64,000 nucleotides of DNA from Symsagittifera roscoffensis. Lineage: Eukaryota > Xenacoelomorpha > Acoela > Convolutidae. This document shows, in pieces, positions 21,901 through 31,600 of this stretch. The first letter of the stretch is position 1. Each line of letters begins with the position of its first letter. The translations under genes and the position numbers were made by a program. The stretch is taken from contig NC_087070.1 of NCBI RefSeq assembly GCF_963678635.1, forward strand, positions 32,916,695 to 32,980,694. Reading direction: 5' to 3'. The notes under the pieces are model-generated. The model did not search any database and had not been told where the DNA came from. It was given only the letters and a program-made list of their open reading frames with translations.

Positions 21901-22376
21901 AATGAACCAGTGATTTCTGGAACCACACTCTGTGCAAGTGGTAACTATACCTTGTTTGTCAACAAGATTGCTACCTTTTTTCGGTACGCCTCTCAAAAAA
22001 CTGTTGCTGGCCTGTCCTCGACCTCGAAAACGACCGCGTCTCTGAAAAGGATCAGATATCAACGCAGATTCCTCGTTTTGCTCTTCGTTTGCCACGAGAC
22101 CTGGTTCGTCTTTTAGCTGCACTCCCGAGCTGGAGGAGGAACTTCCTGAGAAAATTCGTTGCAGTGACTTTTTCATAGTGTCAAAATTCAGCTCATTCGA
22201 CGCGGAGAGAACCAGTTGGCGTTCATTGGAGGTTAAATTACAGGAATGGAGCAACTTGCACGCTAAAATAGAATCTGGTAATTCCATTTTGAACAGCTTT
22301 CTTTTCGTGTATGCTCTCTCAAAGTCAATGATATGCTCAATAACACTAGCCGAGGGCCTTAGATAGATTCAAAAGC

Positions 22377-22395
22377 AGTAGTAGTAGTAGTAGTT
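22377..22395. repeat. (GTA)n microsatellite
   Basis: A short run of GTA repeats inside the sequence that interrupts the copia-type gag remnant. Confidence 0.85.
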
Positions 22396-22951
22396 GAGGC
22401 TTCTGGGAAGTCACGCTTCCCACGGGTTTATGAGTCCCGTCATTTACATGTTTTCATCAAGTTAAGTTTGAGTTTCGAGTTTTTTCCAGTTGTTACAGTG
22501 AATGCATTTGAAGATAATTCTCCAAGTGCATCTGTTTAGATAATTGAATTTGACAAAGTAATCCCAATAAAGTTTGCTTATTGATTTTTTGTCAAGTTGG
22601 TTCCCATATTCTTCGTAGTGTTTGATGACGATGTTGTGTTAAGAGTTTCGTTCCGTGAAAAAAGTTTTCGTCTGATTTGTTCAGTCTGTTTTTGTTGACT
22701 GCATGTTCTCCTCTGCTGTGTTGGCGAGTTTTTTCTTCCTTAGAAGATTCAACATGTACACCTCGTAAGAAGTGTACATCTCGTAAGATTGGTCAACTGT
22801 TTCTTTGCCAAATATACTGTACAGTTTTTCCAATAAATCTTTCAAACCGTTCTCACTCTCTAGGGTTTCACCGCCCACTTCCATAGTAATTTCGCGACGT
22901 TTGCCACTGAGGGATAGTGCGACAGCCAAACCTAACTTTTTAGCAGATAGA

Positions 22952-23840
22952 TCTTGTAACATTCGCCCAAATACTACACAGCGACGGAGCGTAGAAAAAG
23001 TACCTATTAACGACTGGCAGGCGTCAGTTACCTTAATCCTACTCGTTTTTCACCGTCTCGACCTTGCCAGTTGATTTTCTGGTCTGTTTAGGGCTAAGTA
23101 AAAAGTTACTATTTTTAGGCCATCAGTCAAACGACTTTTGATCAGCTTTCGTTTACATGCGAACACAACCACATAGCTGAGTCTCGGATCCTCAGACTAC
23201 GTGATTGTCATTAAAAACACGGCTCGAACAACCTATTTTAACATGTTTTTGTGTGACAGTTCTATATTAAATCCATTGGAGATGGATTGACCCTTTCCTC
23301 TTTCTAGCTACTTATATTCTAAAATATCAAACTATACTGGTGTTAATTTAAAGTTTCACGACATCCAAGTAGCTATACAGTCAGTTTTATACAGTCACTT
23401 CACATAAAACAGTCTCTGGGGGACCAAGCCTCCGCTCCCGTGATATTCCTGCGATAACGCTCTTATCTCTTCCAATTTGTGTCCCGGGAGGGTTCCGTGG
23501 TATATTCCTTCCCCACTGAAGCTTCCTTCTCCACTAATATTCGCTGATAAGGGTCTTATCGTGCTTTGTTGCCACGATAAGAGGCTTCGTGTTTTTCGTC
23601 TCTTGTGCGACCGTTTTTCACACTATTTGGCGTTGTTCTGCTTTTTCGTCGTTTTTCGTCAAAATGGCCGTCTTTTTGTATTTCTCAGAAATATTCACTT
23701 TTCAATCGAAATTTTAAAAATAAAAATTCCAGAATATTCCTACCCTCCTTCGCAATACTTTTTCGTTAATAAGGCGTTTATTCGTTCTTTTTCGTGTCGC
23801 CGGAAGGTTGCGCTGTGCCATCTGGCAGAATGGCACATCT
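22952..23840 (-). repeat. Solo LTR B (E1 family) with 3-bp target duplication
   Basis: The 883-bp repeat 22955-23837 (TGTAACATTC...GAATGGCACA) is flanked by TCT on both sides (22952-22954 and 23838-23840). Removing the repeat and one TCT restores the gag reading RLTDLSAKKLG exactly, so the boundaries are secure. It is similar to LTR A over its whole length. No internal element sequence follows, so this is a solo LTR. A 3-bp duplication is short for a Ty3-type integrase, which normally gives 4-6 bp. Confidence 0.8.
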
Positions 23841-24253
23841 GTTAGACGCTTCCAAATATCAACCTCGTTTTTCCAAGTGTCATAAGGCTTATCTGTTTCC
23901 CATGTCGGCGGGATTTTGACGAAAGAGCTCATTTTCTCCTGCTACCATGAGAAAAACTGGATAAAAATAGTCGTTTATTACAAAACCCCGCGACACACGA
24001 CAATATTAAACACATGGCAATGAAGCACATTACAATACATTAACAGCTATAACGGAAGGGCGCCTTTTAATTGACCTTTTTTTCATTGTCTGTGTTTGAG
24101 AATTGCTTTTTATTCAGATTAAGTATGGCTACAAATGGATGCATAAAACGAGAAGGATATTGCGTCTCATTCAGCGCTGATAAATTATCCCGGGTTGACC
24201 ACCCGTCGCTAGTCTTAGTTATCTAAGTTTTTAATAATACAAATCTGCGGTCC

Positions 24254-25585
24254 ATGGAGTTTTCAGGTGCGCCTGTGCCATTGTTAGATGAAAATGATCC
24301 GCCTTCCTCGGCTTCAAATGATTTAGCTTCATTTCGCCAACATTGGATACAAGAGTTACAAGACAACTTGAGGATTCGCTCTCGAGATGCAAGTGCTTCT
24401 AGCAGTGTACACGATTCATCTCAGGCGGAACGGAAAACTCTGGCAAGATCGCTTTACCAAATTGGTATCTCAGAAGAGCGAGCTGGAAACCCTTTTAAAG
24501 CGGTTAATTTTTATGCAAGGGCGTGTAGAATGTGCCCTGACATCGAACAAGAGTTCCTTAAGTTCCACGATTCTTCCAAGAGCTCAGATACGGCTACACC
24601 AGCTGCTGAAGAGGAAGAGGATTCTCAAGGATCCAGCTTCTTAAGTTCTTTCGCAGGCATCAAATTGTCAAGTGACTCGGAGACTCCAGACGAAGGCAAT
24701 CTATTGGCAATTTGTCTGCCTGGAGACAATTTTGATAGCTCGAGAACGCACATATCTAAATTGCCTTACGAAATAATGCTGTTGATTCTGAGAAGTGTGG
24801 CCTTTCCTGATTTTGACATGAAATCCGTCGAGTACTTTGGGATGGTCTGCAAAGGGTTCCGTCATATCGCCAGAGATGCTGACGTATGGAGAAGAGCTTG
24901 CCTCAGAGTTTGGGGCGATGCAATTCCTGGCGAGTTCACTAACCTCTCGTGGAGAGAGATGTACCTGAGAAGACCGAGGCTGAATTTTCATGGAGTATAT
25001 ATAAGCAAAGTTGTATATACGCGGCAAGGCGAACAGAGCTTCGAGAGTTGTTATAATATCTTTCACACTCTGGAGTACTACAGATATTTGAGGTTTTTTC
25101 CTGATGGACTAGCCCTAATGTACACCTCACCCGAGGAGCCTAAATTGGTAGTCCCAAAGCTTAAATATGCATCTTGCCGTCTCTCAGGCATTAAAAGAGG
25201 CCATTTCAACTTGGAGGAGAACAGCGTGATTCTCATTCTTCAGGACGACGAAAGAAATCATTCAGCCAGACATGCCAGACCATCCCGCAATCGGACAGTG
25301 GAGCCGTTCTACGAAAACAATTTCTTCATGACTCTCTCTATCTCAGCTGCGGGGCGCAAGAAACCTAGTTGTAAGCTGTCATGGGTGTCCTATTCTGTCC
25401 AGACAAAGAAAATATTTCCACTGACGCTGGCTAACGGGAGAACGAAGCTAGATGAATTCGGCAATGTGTTTCCAGCCGATGTTGAGCTGGGAAAAATAAC
25501 AGATTTCAATATAAACAACAAGTCTCAGTTCCAACCCTTCCTATTCTCCCTTGTTCGCAGCTACACCGCTGTTCCAACCTTGTAA
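24254..25585 (+). CDS. FBXO9: F-box only protein 9 (FBXO9-like), SCF ubiquitin-ligase substrate receptor
   Basis: One uninterrupted 443-codon ORF, close to the length of vertebrate FBXO9 (about 440-450). Residues about 60-105 (LARSLYQIGISEERAGNPFKAVNFYARACR is split here only by description) form the TPR-like N-terminal helices. An acidic serine-rich linker spans 106-165. The F-box is at about 167-215 (ISKLPYEIMLLILRS, DADVWRRACLRVW). The FBXO9/Hrt3-type C-terminal domain follows, with PRLNFHGVYISKVVY, YYRYLRFFPDGLALMY and a final FQPFLFSLVRSYTAV. Known: FBXO9 links Skp1-Cul1 to substrates. The ATG at 24254 is preceded by CTGCGGTCC, and the first residues look natural. No intron is seen, so it is either a naturally single-exon gene or a processed retrocopy. 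There is no disabling change and no clear AATAAA just downstream. Confidence 0.93.
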   Translation: MEFSGAPVPLLDENDPPSSASNDLASFRQHWIQELQDNLRIRSRDASASSSVHDSSQAERKTLARSLYQIGISEERAGNPFKAVNFYARACRMCPDIEQEFLKFHDSSKSSDTATPAAEEEEDSQGSSFLSSFAGIKLSSDSETPDEGNLLAICLPGDNFDSSRTHISKLPYEIMLLILRSVAFPDFDMKSVEYFGMVCKGFRHIARDADVWRRACLRVWGDAIPGEFTNLSWREMYLRRPRLNFHGVYISKVVYTRQGEQSFESCYNIFHTLEYYRYLRFFPDGLALMYTSPEEPKLVVPKLKYASCRLSGIKRGHFNLEENSVILILQDDERNHSARHARPSRNRTVEPFYENNFFMTLSISAAGRKKPSCKLSWVSYSVQTKKIFPLTLANGRTKLDEFGNVFPADVELGKITDFNINNKSQFQPFLFSLVRSYTAVPTL

Positions 25586-25784
25586 AACTCAAAAAAACTG
25601 ATACCAGATATAAATCTTCATCCACGGTCTTGAAAAGAACAAGTTGCTATTGCAGCTGCAACTACAGATCATATGTCTGCATAGTTGCGGCGTGGTGTTT
25701 ATTTGGATTAAACTGCAAATTATAATATATATATATATAAACCGAGTTTAACTAATTAGTAATTACGTTTAGATTTAAAAAATA
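25586..25784. other. FBXO9 3' flank
   Basis: AT-rich sequence with an (AT)n run near 25726-25738. No canonical AATAAA is seen before the retroelement begins. E2 inserted about 200 bp after the stop codon, so it may separate the gene from its original polyadenylation region. Confidence 0.4.
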
Positions 25785-25789
25785 GATAA

Positions 25790-26228
25790 TATAATATTCC
25801 GTATCTGGCGGATGGATAATACGGGTATACTGTCGTCTACTGTTATGCGAGCTGTTCAATTGGTAATGTTATTTAGCACTACTGGCTATCAATTGTATTT
25901 AGATTGGATTCATTATTTAGATATGTCTCGAGCGGTAAAGACCTATCTTGCTTTAAAGGATGCTGGTTCCGATTCCTAGCTTCTGATATTTCGCAAGTCG
26001 ATCGGGGCAAGTAAGAGCATGATTGGAATAGTTTATTAAGTTGATCTCTATTCAATTGATTCGTAGCTCGGTATAAATCTCCAATGATTGGTATTAATTA
26101 CCATCAATGTTTACATAGTTAAATAAATATATGATGCAGCTCTATTTTAACATCAAGGTGAATTATGTAATCTATTCGGTTCAGATGGTTAATTAGAATG
26201 AATGACATCATGAAGGGATGATGTCACA
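25790..26228 (-). repeat. E2 3' LTR
   Basis: 439 bp, identical to 35625-36063 except at 26006 (G here, C at 35841). On the minus strand it starts TGTGACATCATCCC and ends AATATTATA, so the 3' end is not the usual CA. A perfect 9-bp hairpin (TGACATCAT...ATGATGTCA) lies at its 5' terminus, 26203-26226. Confidence 0.95.
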
Positions 26229-27460
26229 CAACCTCACAAGAAGAAGTCTTCCCGGGTGGTTGAAGTGTTTCATCAGATACATTTACAATAATTCACATAA
26301 TAATTTAAGACTGCTTTGATTAAGAATATGTACAAGTATCAATATGGTATGGGTCTATCAAAAGTTATATCGCAATAATTTAATAAACTCATAATATTAG
26401 AAGCACAGTTTATTAATTCAATTTATAAAACGAGAGAAGATAAATTATTTTAAACTTAAATGGGAGATAATTTTTAAGCAAGCCACCTTGAGTCGGGGTA
26501 TGGGAGTTAAAGTGATAGATGATAAGGATAAATTAATGATATCATGATGTATTCAGTTGTCAACTGTAACTAAATTTCCACGGCAAGAACTGTCGTGTGG
26601 AGTAGCTGAATAGTTTTGGTCGTCGTTTCGTTTTAATTTTTGATATCGCTGTCTTCGTTCGTTGTTGCCTTTCATTCTTTTTGTGCTCGTTTGATGCTGA
26701 AGTCTTTTTGATATGAGGCGGTGTGGTTCCAATCGTTGCCTCATAGATTGTGAATTGATTATCAACAACTTAACAGTGATATGTTTTGTTGATTTCTTCA
26801 CGATTTCTTTGAAAATTTTCAACTAGCTTAGCAATTAGTACTTTATATTACTTGCTAAAAGGTTGATATTTCATTTAATGTTCGTTGTCTATTTTTCAGA
26901 AGTCTTCTGGTCTTCATCGTATGGGCGTTTTGTGCCTTTATTGGCCTTACTCCCTGAATGAAGGTGATCGACTTTTTTCTTTGAAAAAGTCAAAATTACA
27001 CATTTCTACGATGTTTTTGCATTGATCGCGATCATCGTATTGTGTGTAGTGTCTGGCTTTTTTTTTTTTTTTTCAGTTCTTTTCTTCTACTGTAGCTGCA
27101 CTTCACTCCTATAGGCTATTCAGACAATTTGCTGGTTCGCCTGAGCAAAATTTGGCGTCAGTTAGAGTAGTTGATAAATTACTTTTTTTTTTTTTTTTTT
27201 TCCATTAATTTCGTTTATCATTTTTTTTTTGATATCTTCTTGGCATTCAAGATTCGTGTGTTGTTCTTCAGTATCACTGACAACCTTTTAGGGTTGCCTA
27301 ACAAGCACATTGGATGTTTGTTGGCTCATTTGAACGCTTTCTTTCTGAATTTCTGCGAAGATATCCCTCGAATTTTATATTTTTTCTTGTTTTGCCTATC
27401 ATAATACATGGGAATAGTGTAAATTGATGTATTTCTCCAAATTTTGATCTGCTAGTGGAT
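26229..27460. other. E2 3' untranslated region, T-rich part
   Basis: No credible gene. There are long T runs at about 27058-27073, 27183-27200 and 27221-27230 (A runs on the element strand). A 89-codon basic minus-strand ORF at 26553-26822 shows no recognisable pattern. Confidence 0.5.
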
Positions 27461-27989
27461 CGACTTCCTGCCTGTTCCTTATTGGTGGTCTAATGATTAC
27501 TGAGCCCAAAAAATTTCTTTCTTCTCTAGCTAATATTTTTGGGGGGAGCAGAATCTTTTTATTCGTAATGCTTAAACATGGGCAACAGGTGGATTTTTCG
27601 AGATCTCGCGAAGTTGACTTCTCCTAGTGAGCCGACTTCCTGCCTGTTCCTCATTGGTCGTCTAATGATCACTGAGCCCAAAAAAATTGGTTCTTCGTTA
27701 GCTAAAATTTTTGGGGGGAGCAGAAACTTTTTATTCGTAATGCTTAAACATGGGCAACAGGTGGATTTTTCGAGATCTCGCGAAGTTGACTTCTCCTAGT
27801 GAGCCGACTTCCTGCCTGTTCCTCATTGGTCGTCTAATGATCACTGAGCCCAAAAAAATTGGTTCTTCGTTAGCTAAAATTTTTGGGGGGAGCAGAAACT
27901 TTTTATTCGTAATGCTTAAACATGGGCAACAGGTGGATTTTTCGAGATCTCGCGAAGTTGACTTCTCCTAGTGAGCCGACTTCCTGCCT
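27461..27989 (-). repeat. 172-bp tandem repeat, three copies plus a partial one, in the E2 3' region
   Basis: The sequence CGACTTCCTGCCTG recurs at 27461, 27633, 27805 and 27977, a period of exactly 172 bp. The second and third units look identical; the first differs at several positions. Each unit contains TTTTTGGGGGGAGCAGAA and TCGAGATCTCGCGAAG (a near-palindrome). Confidence 0.92.
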
Positions 27990-28235
27990 GAGTCCTAGTT
28001 GGGCCTTGAAGGTATTCCACGGGTTCAAAGCGGTTGCATTACGTATATTTCGACTTGGGTGTCAGTTTTTCAGAAAAGCTCAACTTGAGGAAATGAGAGT
28101 TTTCTCGAAATTTTATACTTTTTCTGTTTTATTTTGGTTTTTTCGTGACTTCAATTGTATCGATTGGGTGGTTTTGGAGCTTACATTGTTAAGAATGCAT
28201 GCATGAACGTTACTAGCTGATATCGTGATTTTTCG
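27990..28235. other. E2 spacer between the tandem repeats and the polyprotein stop
   Basis: About 245 bp without a gene. It is unique sequence between the repeat array and the end of the macro domain. Confidence 0.5.
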
Positions 28236-28667
28236 TCACACATAAATAAAGATTTTGATGTTCGTTTTTTCGAAAATGTCGCAAATTAGGCTGAAAACTC
28301 TGCTTTCTTTCAATTTGTCGAGTCCACATCCGATTTTCGGCATGGCTATAGCGTTTATTCCCTTCTGCAGTAGCTGCTGCTTCATGCAGTTGAGGCTTCT
28401 TGACAAATCGTAGTATGTTGGCTTGTCAAAAAATTGTGGTTTTGTGACTAAATTGAAAATTGACTTGTTTTCCCAAGGCAAAGAAACTGAAACTGATGAT
28501 CCAACTATCGGTGTTTCAATGCTTTTTAGGGTTGGTTTGATGCATGGGTAGGCGCTGCTGATCTGCTGTGCTACTCCTTTTGCCATTTGAAAGTCACTTG
28601 AGACGCAGTGAGCTATAGAGCCAGGGAACTGTAGGACATCACCTGATCCCACAAAGATATTTGGTTC
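28236..28667 (-). other. Macro domain (TARG1/OARD1-like) at the end of the E2 polyprotein
   Basis: Residues about 2107-2249 match the ADP-ribose-binding macro fold: GSGDVLQF (2113-2120), then IAHCVSSDFQMAKGVAQQI (the AHCxSxDxxMxxGxA signature), NKSIFNLVTKPQFFDKPTYY, an amphipathic helix with SLNCMKQQLL, INAIAMPKIGCGLDKL (GCGLD at 2219-2223) and the final strand IKIFIYV. Known: in human TARG1, K84 and D125 catalyse removal of ADP-ribose from acidic residues. The aspartate of GCGLD is kept here, but I see no clear lysine at the K84 position (the region reads SSVSVSLPW). Inference: it binds ADP-ribose or a related ligand, and hydrolase activity is uncertain. Confidence 0.88.
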
Positions 28668-31600
28668 ATATATTGCATTTACCGAGTCTTTGCTGCTTCC
28701 AGGTCCATCTTTTTGTTTAGTGAATTGTTTCGCTCGTTTAACGCTGTCCATAATAATGTTCCTTTTCGAATCCCGTGAAGGAAAGTCTTCATTCGCCGCC
28801 TCCGCTTTCTTTCGTATGTTTGCTTTATTGTCCTTTTGCGTTGATCGTGGAATGAATGTAACTGGGGCCACTTCGTGTCCGTCAACGGTTCGGAGTCCAT
28901 ACTTTCGCGGTTGTTTTGGGCGGCTGGGTATTGGGTGATATCGAACATCATTACTAAACCGAATTTGGGCGTGAATTCGGTCTCTAGCTTCAGCTGCTGC
29001 TTTTCGTCTGACAACTGGCTGTGGTTCGCGAAACAATTCGTCGAGGTTGTATCCCTCAGGATCAGAGTTGTTGCTGGTTAATCTGTCAGTGACCTGTTCA
29101 TCAATGATATCCATTGGTGGCGCTGCTGGTAGTTCAGCGAGTGGTAATTCATGCACATGTACTGCTCCTGGGATTGGGGGTGGATCCGGCGGTGGTGGTA
29201 TTACTGGTACTGGGACCGGTAATGGTACCACTATTGGTGCTGCTGGAATTGGCATCGGTGCAGGTGCTGCTGCAACTGCTGGCGCTCCAAAGGGCACTGA
29301 TAGTCTGATTCTAGCTGGTGCGGCTGGTTGATCGGTTTCGTCAGGATTATCAGGTTGGATCTCATCTAAGAGTTTCGGCAAGTTTTCGTCGAAAAGTCCT
29401 GATTCGCTTCGGTATTTTCCGAGTGAAGGATCCGTTTGAAACTTCGTTGGATCTATTGGATTGAGATCTTCTGGTTGATGCTGTGGATCAACTGGTCTGA
29501 GACGAATTCGGTGCACACATTGGGTGTAGTTAGTTCCAACTTTCCGAATTATATAGTTCGAATTTGTTAACACTTTCTCAACTCTGTACAGGGGTATCCA
29601 GACTTGCATTGATTTGCTTCCAAAGTCTGACTGTGTAGTCAGCAGAGGATTTAGTAGTAAACAAAATGATTCGACTGTGAGAGGCTGCGCAAGTGCCTTT
29701 TGATCGTAATATCCTCGATACTTGTGGTACGAAGAAATCAAGTTCTTTTTTGTTTCTTTGAACTTTTCTAGCATCGCGTCTTGCATTGCCGTAACGAAGT
29801 CTGATTCTGCTGTTACTGATTCCATTGCTTTCGTCGAAAAGCGAAGATCAAGTGGTTTTGTTGGTTCTCTTCCATGAAAAATGGAGCTAGGGCAGCATCC
29901 AATTGATGAAGAGTACGACGTATTGTGAATGAATGTTGCCAATGGGACATATTTGTGCCAGTCTGACCATTGTTCATTAGTATTCAGCTTCAAGATCCTT
30001 TTTAGAGGTCCATGAGATCGCTCGACAAGACCAGTTGATTGTGGATGTTTCAGCGTTGCGTGGTTGATTTGAACTTCTAATAGAGTTGTCAATTCATGCA
30101 TTAGTTCTGACGTGAATGTCGTTCCGAGATCTGCTATGATCTTTTTCGGTATGTAGCTGTGCATGAAAAATATTTTCGTGAGTTCCCTTGCTACTGTATC
30201 AGCGCTAGCGTTTGTCAATGGTGCTGCAAACAAGTATTTCGAGAAGACATCGATTCCAGTTAATACAAATTTGTACACTGGTGACTTCAGTGGTCCAACG
30301 ATATCGATTTGCATCATGTCTCCAGGAAAACATTGCAATGACGAGATTGGTTGCAATGGCGGAATTTGATATTTTGCAGATGCTCTTTTGAGTTGCAAGC
30401 ATGTTAAGCAATTTTTGATTGTGTTAGTTAAAAATTCGGTGAATCCTGGAAGGTAGAATCGTTTTCTGAACTCTTCTGTGGTCCTTGTCATTCCCAGATG
30501 TCCACCGGTTCGCGAGTTGTGTAGTCGGTACACGACCTCGTTCCAAAGATGTTTTGGTAGGCAGTATTGCTTATGTTTTACGTGTCCCGTGTCATCGTAG
30601 AAGTTTCGATACAGTACTTCGTCGTCGATTATCAGTCTATTGAATTGTTTAGCATATTTTTTCTTGCGGCTATTTTCGTATGTCAGATTGGGAACTTGTT
30701 CGTTTCGTTTCCAATCCTTAACTTCTACTATATCATTATCTTTGTCTTGTTCATTTTTCAAGTCGAGTACTTCGTGACTCATATTCAGGTCACTGAAAAC
30801 ATCAGCAGGATCAGGGTGTTGTACTGCTGCGATGATTGGTCTCGTTATTCGGACAAAGTTTTGTGGTTGAATGGTTGCACTAGCTTCCTGTGAGCTTAGC
30901 TCTCTCATGACGTTTTCATACAGTCCGAGTTCAAGCAGTTGTGCTCTGAGGTTGTCGTCGATCTTCTTCTTTTCAGGAAATGCATCATCCATTGAGTGGA
31001 TCAGGTTGAGAGATGCATCCGGTAGTTTCGCTGTCGTGTCGATTTGTATCTCACGCACTGGTATTTTGTCCGTCAATTTCAGTGACAATGAAGCTGATGG
31101 GTCAGTTTGCATTCGTGACAAAAAATCTGCTGCATAGTTTGCTTTTCCAGGTATATGAGCGATAATGATGTTGAATGACATGACGCGGTCCAAGAAATTC
31201 CAAACCGAGGGTGGAATAGTCTTCGCTTGGAAAAATTGTGTTAAGCTTCGATTGTCAGTCAGTATTATCACTGGTTTTGATGATCCCCAGATGAAATGAG
31301 AAAAATGATCGAGGGCAAAATATAGTGCTAAGAACTCTTTATAGTAGATGGAGAACTTCAGTTGTGCTGTGTTGAAGAGTCTTGAACCAAATGACACTGG
31401 TGCATACGTTTTCATTTCACCTTTGTTGTCAGTTTTCACATAGTCTTCAACCATTAGCACGAAACCTGTTCCATGATAGCTTGCATCACATAGTATTACA
31501 TATTGTAATCCTGGTTTTGGTAAGCGGAGCGTTATGTCCGTTGCCTGAATTAGATCATGTTTTAGCACTTCGAGACTTTTCTGATGCTCTTCATTTGTTT

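Larger units (their letters stand above)
21901..23932 (-). pseudogene. Copia-type Gag remnant (G), interrupted by LTR B and truncated by LTR C
   Basis: Reading the minus strand from ATG at 23932: a tryptophan-rich start (TWETDKPYDTWKNEVDIWKR) typical of Ty1/copia Gag, cut at 23838 by LTR B. It resumes at 22951 with LSAKKLGLAVALSLSGKRRE and a ...LLEKLYSIFG...YEMYTSYEVY block. About 340 bp of unrelated sequence follow (roughly 22365-22700, including a (GTA)n run at 22377-22395). It resumes again with VIEHIIDFERAYTKRKLF and an Arg/Gly-rich tail leading to CTECGSRNHWF, the start of a C-x2-C-x4-H-x4-C knuckle, where LTR C begins. No pol of this element is visible. Confidence 0.75.

Noticed and set aside
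19196-23837. LTR A and LTR B as the two LTRs of one 4.6-kb element
   Set aside because: They are in the same orientation, but B is precisely flanked by a target duplication inside a copia-type gag, and the sequence between them belongs to other elements. B is a solo LTR.
22955-23837. LTR B as a spliced intron of the gag gene
   Set aside because: Restoring the gag frame needs removal at ACAGA/TGTG...TTACA/AGA, which does not give GT...AG ends. A 3-bp direct duplication plus a repeat copy elsewhere fits insertion better.
26553-26822. 89-codon basic ORF in the E2 3' region
   Set aside because: Basic composition only, with no motif, and it lies between T-rich stretches of the untranslated region. 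A Rev-like role would be speculation.
27578-28206. Three plus-strand ORFs starting MGNRWIFRD
   Set aside because: They are the same 73-codon reading created by the 172-bp tandem repeat, antisense to E2.
29047-29331. Plus-strand Gly/Thr/Ala-rich ORF
   Set aside because: Antisense of the Pro/Ala-rich linker of the E2 polyprotein.
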